Translations under genes and position numbers: made by a program
Assembly (NCBI GenBank): GCA_903890265.1
Contig: CAITAM010000402.1
Span: 1 to 9,534, forward strand
Direction of reading: 5' to 3'
DNA length: 9,534 bases
Source of the DNA: an uncultured Pseudomonadota bacterium
Lineage (GTDB): Bacteria; Pseudomonadota; Gammaproteobacteria; Steroidobacterales; Steroidobacteraceae
Notes under the pieces: generated by a model
Told to the model about the DNA's origin: nothing
The model's database searches: none
Seen by the model: only the letters and a program-made list of their open reading frames with translations
In this document: positions 6,661 to 9,534 of the stretch, piece after piece
Position numbering within the stretch: the stretch's first letter is position 1
Layout: every line of letters begins with the position of its first letter

Positions 6661-6680
6661 TCGCCGCAGGTGCCGCGTCG

Positions 6681-8093
6681 CTACTGGTCGGGGTCGAGTC
6701 CGAGGTCGGCCGTGCGCGCGCGCTGGATGTCATCGGCGACGTCGAACGACCGGCAGACCCAGAGGTACATGAGGCCCGACACGGCGAGCCCCACGAGCAT
6801 CGCGATATCGGCACCGCCCAGGGCTTTCGCCACCGGACCGCGGTAAATCTCGGTCGAGAAGAACGGAATCATGGCGAAGAAGCCGATGAAATAGGCGCTC
6901 AGCCCACGCCAGTTCCAGCGGCCGTACATGCCATTCGGATTGAAGATCTCGCGCACCGAGTAATGCCCTTTGCGCACCACGTAGAAGTCGACGAGGTTGA
7001 TGGCAGTCCAGGGCGTGAAGAGGTACAGCAGGATCGACAGGAATTCGCCGAAGCGGTCGATCAGGTCCTTCGACATGACGAGCGACAGGACCAGCGTGCA
7101 GCCGAGGCAGACGACGAGCGACAGGACGCGCTTGCCGAGCGTCGGGGTCATCTTCTTCAGCGAGTCGACGACGCTCAGGAGCGTCAGCGAGGCGCCGTAG
7201 AAGTTGAGCGTCGTGATCGTGACGAGGCCGGCCAGCGAGACGAACAGGAGCACCGTGCCAAAGCCCGGCGTGATCTGGTCGCCCGAGGCACGAATCGCCT
7301 CCGACAGATCGAGCTTCGGAAAGAGCGCGGCGGCGACGGTGCCGACGAGCATCGTCCACACCCCGCCGATGAACGCGCCGAGCGCAGTCCACCAGAACGA
7401 CGCCCGGACACCGACCTCGCGCGGCAGGTAGCGCGAGTAGTCGGACACGTAGATCGACCACGAGATCTGGTAGGACGCCGCGGCAAAAAGCTGCGCGAGG
7501 AACGGTGTCGGCTGGAACTGGCCGAAGACGAGTTCATCGGCCGGCAGGCGCAGACGCAGCACGCCAAAGACCGTGAAGACGAGCAGCGCCACGATCATGA
7601 TCGCGGCGACCCAGCGCTGGGCGATGTGGATCACCTGGTAGCCGGCGAGCGCGATGCTCACCGCGAGCAGGGAGAAAATCACCATGGTCGTGCGCTCGTC
7701 GCCGCCGAAGAGCGTACGGATCGTCTGCGCCGCCATCGCCTGGTTGAACGCGTTGAAGCCGATGTAGGCGATGAGGGCGACACCCCAGACCAGCAGCGCG
7801 CCGACGTAGCCGAACTGCGGCCTCGACTGGATCATCTGCGGCAGGCCGAGCTGCGGGCCCTGCGTCGAATGGAAGGCCATGAAGAACGTGCCGAGTGCGC
7901 AGCCGAGGATGACGGCGACGGCCATCCAGAGGAAATGGCCGCCGAGCGCGGCGCCGACGACGCCGGTCGCTACCGTCGCAAGGTGCGCCTCGCCCGAGAA
8001 CCACACCGGCCAGAGGTGCCAGACCTTGCCGTGCCGTTCCGCGAGCGGAACGTAGTCGATGCTGCGGTGCTCGAACAGTTTCACGTTGGCCAA
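6681..8093 (-). CDS. NCS1-family nucleobase:cation symporter (purine-cytosine permease family)
   Basis: This 470-residue inner-membrane protein has about twelve hydrophobic spans and the N-terminal pattern of the purine-cytosine permease family (FEHRSIDYVPLAERHGKVWHLWPVWF). It also has the conserved stretch YQISWSIYVSDYSRYLP and the late loop FTPWTAINLVDFYVVRKGHY. Family members co-transport cytosine, purines, allantoin, hydantoins, or vitamins such as thiamine and pyridoxine with H+ or Na+. The substrate here cannot be fixed from the sequence. The frame is open 33 bases further upstream, but AAGGAG (8101-8106) sits seven bases before TTG 8093, and the family's conserved N-terminus begins right after it. 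TTG is therefore the chosen start. It lies 122 bp downstream of folD on the same strand, so co-transcription is possible. It converges on the sulfotransferase gene. Confidence 0.9.
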   Translation of the reverse strand: MANVKLFEHRSIDYVPLAERHGKVWHLWPVWFSGEAHLATVATGVVGAALGGHFLWMAVAVILGCALGTFFMAFHSTQGPQLGLPQMIQSRPQFGYVGALLVWGVALIAYIGFNAFNQAMAAQTIRTLFGGDERTTMVIFSLLAVSIALAGYQVIHIAQRWVAAIMIVALLVFTVFGVLRLRLPADELVFGQFQPTPFLAQLFAAASYQISWSIYVSDYSRYLPREVGVRASFWWTALGAFIGGVWTMLVGTVAAALFPKLDLSEAIRASGDQITPGFGTVLLFVSLAGLVTITTLNFYGASLTLLSVVDSLKKMTPTLGKRVLSLVVCLGCTLVLSLVMSKDLIDRFGEFLSILLYLFTPWTAINLVDFYVVRKGHYSVREIFNPNGMYGRWNWRGLSAYFIGFFAMIPFFSTEIYRGPVAKALGGADIAMLVGLAVSGLMYLWVCRSFDVADDIQRARTADLGLDPDQ

Positions 8094-8100
8094 TCCAGAA

Positions 8101-8106
8101 CTCCTT
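8101..8106 (-). promoter_or_regulatory. Ribosome-binding site deciding the TTG start of the permease
   Basis: AAGGAG on the minus strand ends seven bases before TTG 8093. It lies inside the longer open frame, so any more upstream start would read through it. This argues for TTG 8093. Confidence 0.7.
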
Positions 8107-8215
8107 GGGGCCAGCCCACGGGGCAAACGTCGCAGGATATACCCCCACGCGACGGACTGCGCGGCCGGGTCACGGCGATCGCCGCGTTGATGCGCTGCGG
8201 CAGCAACGCGTCGCG

Positions 8216-9079
8216 TCAGCCGCCCGAGGCGGCCAGCGTCCGCTCGGCCGAGACCAGGGTGTTGTGCAGGAGCATGGTCACCGTCATCGGACCCACGCCG
8301 CCCGGTACCGGCGTGATGTAGGAGGCCTTCTGCCGGCAGCCCTCGAAATCCACGTCGCCGATGATCCGCCCGTCCGGCAGCCGGTTGATACCGACGTCGA
8401 TGACCACCGCGCCGGTGCGGATCATCTGCGGAACGATCAGGCCCGGCACGCCGGCGGCGACGACCAGAATGTCGGCCAGCATCGTGAACTGCGCGAGGTC
8501 ACGGGTCTTCTTGTGGCAGATGACGACCGTGGCGTCCTGGCTCATCAGCATGAGCGCGGTCGGCTTGCCGACGATGTTGCTGGCCCCGACCACGACGACG
8601 TTGCGGCCCTCCACTTCGATGTTCTCGTGCTCGAGCAGCTTCTGCACGCCGTACGGGGTGCAGGGGGAAAACACGGTGCTGCCGGTGACGAGGCCGCCGA
8701 CGTTGTAGAGGTGGAAGCCGTCGACGTCCTTTTCGACCGAGATCCGCTCGAGTACCGCGCGGATATCGATGTGCGCGGGCAGCGGCAGCTGGATCAGGAT
8801 GCCGTCGACGGTCCGGTCGGCATTGAGGTCATCCACCGTCTGCAGCAGATCGGCCTGGGTCGTGGCCGCGGGCAGGCCGATGAATCGCGATTCGATCCCG
8901 ATGTCGGCACAGGCGCGCACCTTGTTACGGACGTAGACCTGCGAGGCCGCGTTGTCGCCGAGAAGGATCACCGCGAGGCCCGGCGCCCGGCCCAGCTTCT
9001 TCAGCGATTCGACGCGCAGGGCGTACTCGGCACGGAGCTTACGGGCGACTACACGACCGTCGATGATGTGGGCTGTCAC
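8216..9079 (-). CDS. folD: Bifunctional methylenetetrahydrofolate dehydrogenase / methenyltetrahydrofolate cyclohydrolase FolD
   Basis: FolD interconverts 5,10-methylene-, 5,10-methenyl- and 10-formyl-tetrahydrofolate in the cytosol using NADP, supplying formyl groups for purines and initiator tRNA. The protein is 287 residues, the usual length. Visible signatures are YVRNK with the catalytic Lys (K53), the QLPLP motif (Q97), KDVDGFH (D120), a Rossmann-type NADP loop at VVVGASNIVGKP, and the C-terminal PGGVGPMT (259-266). K53, Q97 and D120 line up with the known K54, Q98 and D121 of the E. coli enzyme. The start is GTG 9079, supported by GAGG five bases upstream. An ATG 60 bases earlier would add a basic, Cys/Pro-containing stretch absent from the family. 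It diverges from pabB, another folate gene, and precedes the permease on the same strand. Confidence 0.97.
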   Translation of the reverse strand: MTAHIIDGRVVARKLRAEYALRVESLKKLGRAPGLAVILLGDNAASQVYVRNKVRACADIGIESRFIGLPAATTQADLLQTVDDLNADRTVDGILIQLPLPAHIDIRAVLERISVEKDVDGFHLYNVGGLVTGSTVFSPCTPYGVQKLLEHENIEVEGRNVVVVGASNIVGKPTALMLMSQDATVVICHKKTRDLAQFTMLADILVVAAGVPGLIVPQMIRTGAVVIDVGINRLPDGRIIGDVDFEGCRQKASYITPVPGGVGPMTVTMLLHNTLVSAERTLAASGG

Positions 9080-9084
9080 GGGAA

Positions 9085-9088
9085 CCTC
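9085..9088 (-). promoter_or_regulatory. Ribosome-binding site deciding the GTG start of folD
   Basis: GAGG on the minus strand ends five bases before GTG 9079. It selects GTG over an upstream in-frame ATG at 9139. Confidence 0.6.
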
Positions 9089-9123
9089 GGAATGACTGTT
9101 ACAGGGGCAGGCGCTGCGCCGCC

Positions 9124-9152
9124 TAGGTACCGCCGACACCGGATCCTGTCAA
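9124..9152 (-). promoter_or_regulatory. folD: Possible folD promoter with a perfect -35 box
   Basis: On the minus strand, TTGACA (9147-9152) is a perfect sigma-70 -35 box and is followed after exactly 17 bases by TACCTA (9124-9129). The -10 match is poor (TA in the first two positions only). Predicted transcription start near 9117 would give a leader of about 38 bases to GTG 9079. It also implies the upstream ATG at 9139 lies outside the transcript, in agreement with the GTG start. Confidence 0.45.
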
Positions 9153-9281
9153 GGTCGCGTACCTGCGGGCGGTGGTTTGTTAGCGTGCGGCGGACAGGGG
9201 AGGCACAATAGCGCACCCGGTGTTCCGCACGCCGCGCGCCGTTTCCGGCAGCGCGACTTTAACGGTAGTTTTCCGCCGCTC

Positions 9282-9534
9282 ATGACTGCCACGGTCGTTC
9301 GTTCCCTGCCCCCCGGGCCCGCCCCCGATTTCGCCCGCTGGCAGGCCCGCTACCCGGAGCGCTACCCCGCGTTCCTGGAGAGTGCCGCGGTCGGCGCCCC
9401 GCTCGGACGTTATGACATCCTGCTGCGCGCCGAGGGCGGCACGCTGTCACTGACCGCCGATGGCACGGTCACCCACGGCCGACCCGGGGAGCGGTTTCTC
9501 GACGCGCTGGATCGGCAGTGGCAGGCGCTTCGCA
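9282..9534 (+). CDS. pabB: Aminodeoxychorismate synthase component I, N-terminal part (partial, runs off the right edge)
   Basis: From ATG 9282 the frame is open to the window end, giving 84 residues. The segment RYPERYPAFLESAAVGAPLGRYDILL is the characteristic N-terminal strand region of the PabB/TrpE family. There the (F/L)LES...GR(Y/F) pattern forms the non-catalytic subdomain that in E. coli PabB binds tryptophan. PabB works with the glutamine amidotransferase PabA to turn chorismate into 4-amino-4-deoxychorismate, the precursor of p-aminobenzoate for folate. The short spacing before the motif and the divergent folD neighbour favour PabB over anthranilate synthase TrpE, but the catalytic domain lies outside the window and would decide. 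No clear ribosome-binding site is seen upstream; the 202-bp gap to folD is shared regulatory space. Confidence 0.8.
   Translation, partial: MTATVVRSLPPGPAPDFARWQARYPERYPAFLESAAVGAPLGRYDILLRAEGGTLSLTADGTVTHGRPGERFLDALDRQWQALR

Noticed and set aside
6963..8321. Long plus-strand frame opposite the permease, and similar ones opposite the dioxygenase (64-930), the sulfotransferase (4464-5495) and folD (8105-9211)
   Set aside because: All are codon-aligned antisense shadows of genes with clear family signatures. The same codon-avoidance explanation covers all of them, and their products are low-complexity, charged sequences.
9080..9139. N-terminal extension of FolD from ATG 9139
   Set aside because: The added 20 residues have no FolD resemblance, a ribosome-binding site is placed for GTG 9079, and the candidate promoter would start transcription downstream of this ATG.

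Overview
The window is GC-rich proteobacterial DNA, most likely chromosomal and from a gammaproteobacterium of the Steroidobacter/Woeseia/Xanthomonad kind. This is inferred from an outer-membrane TonB-dependent receptor opening with DEIVVTAQRR, a TPR-sulfotransferase of a type common in those groups, a folD/pabB folate pair, GTG and TTG starts, and almost no TTA, CTA or TCA codons. No mobile element, tRNA, rRNA or CRISPR array was seen. The species cannot be named from this sequence alone.

Left part (1-1506): an Fe(II)/2-oxoglutarate dioxygenase of the clavaminate-synthase-like, amino-acid beta-hydroxylase type runs off the left edge on the minus strand. An Lrp/AsnC-family regulator diverges from it. 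The 144-bp gap between them carries three copies of TCGTCA (one inverted) spaced close to whole helical turns, a plausible operator set.

Middle (1507-6635): a 289-bp leader with a 12-bp tandem repeat precedes an 898-residue TonB-dependent receptor. Its ten cysteines fall into five close pairs. A 12-bp-stem hairpin follows, then a 670-residue cytoplasmic protein with N-terminal TPRs and a C-terminal PAPS-type sulfotransferase domain, on the same strand. The pair looks like one uptake-plus-modification unit. The sulfotransferase has Gly where the 3'-phosphate-binding Ser normally lies.

Right part (6636-9534): convergent to the sulfotransferase is an NCS1 nucleobase/cation symporter with a TTG start fixed by a strong ribosome-binding site. 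Upstream of it, on the same strand, is folD (one-carbon folate metabolism, GTG start). Divergent from folD is the beginning of pabB (p-aminobenzoate synthesis), cut by the right edge. This end is ordinary folate and nucleobase housekeeping.

The part most worth following is 1-6635: an amino-acid-type hydroxylase with its own Lrp-like regulator, next to a cysteine-paired outer-membrane receptor and a TPR-sulfotransferase. Each family is known; whether they act together on one small-molecule or peptide substrate is my inference.
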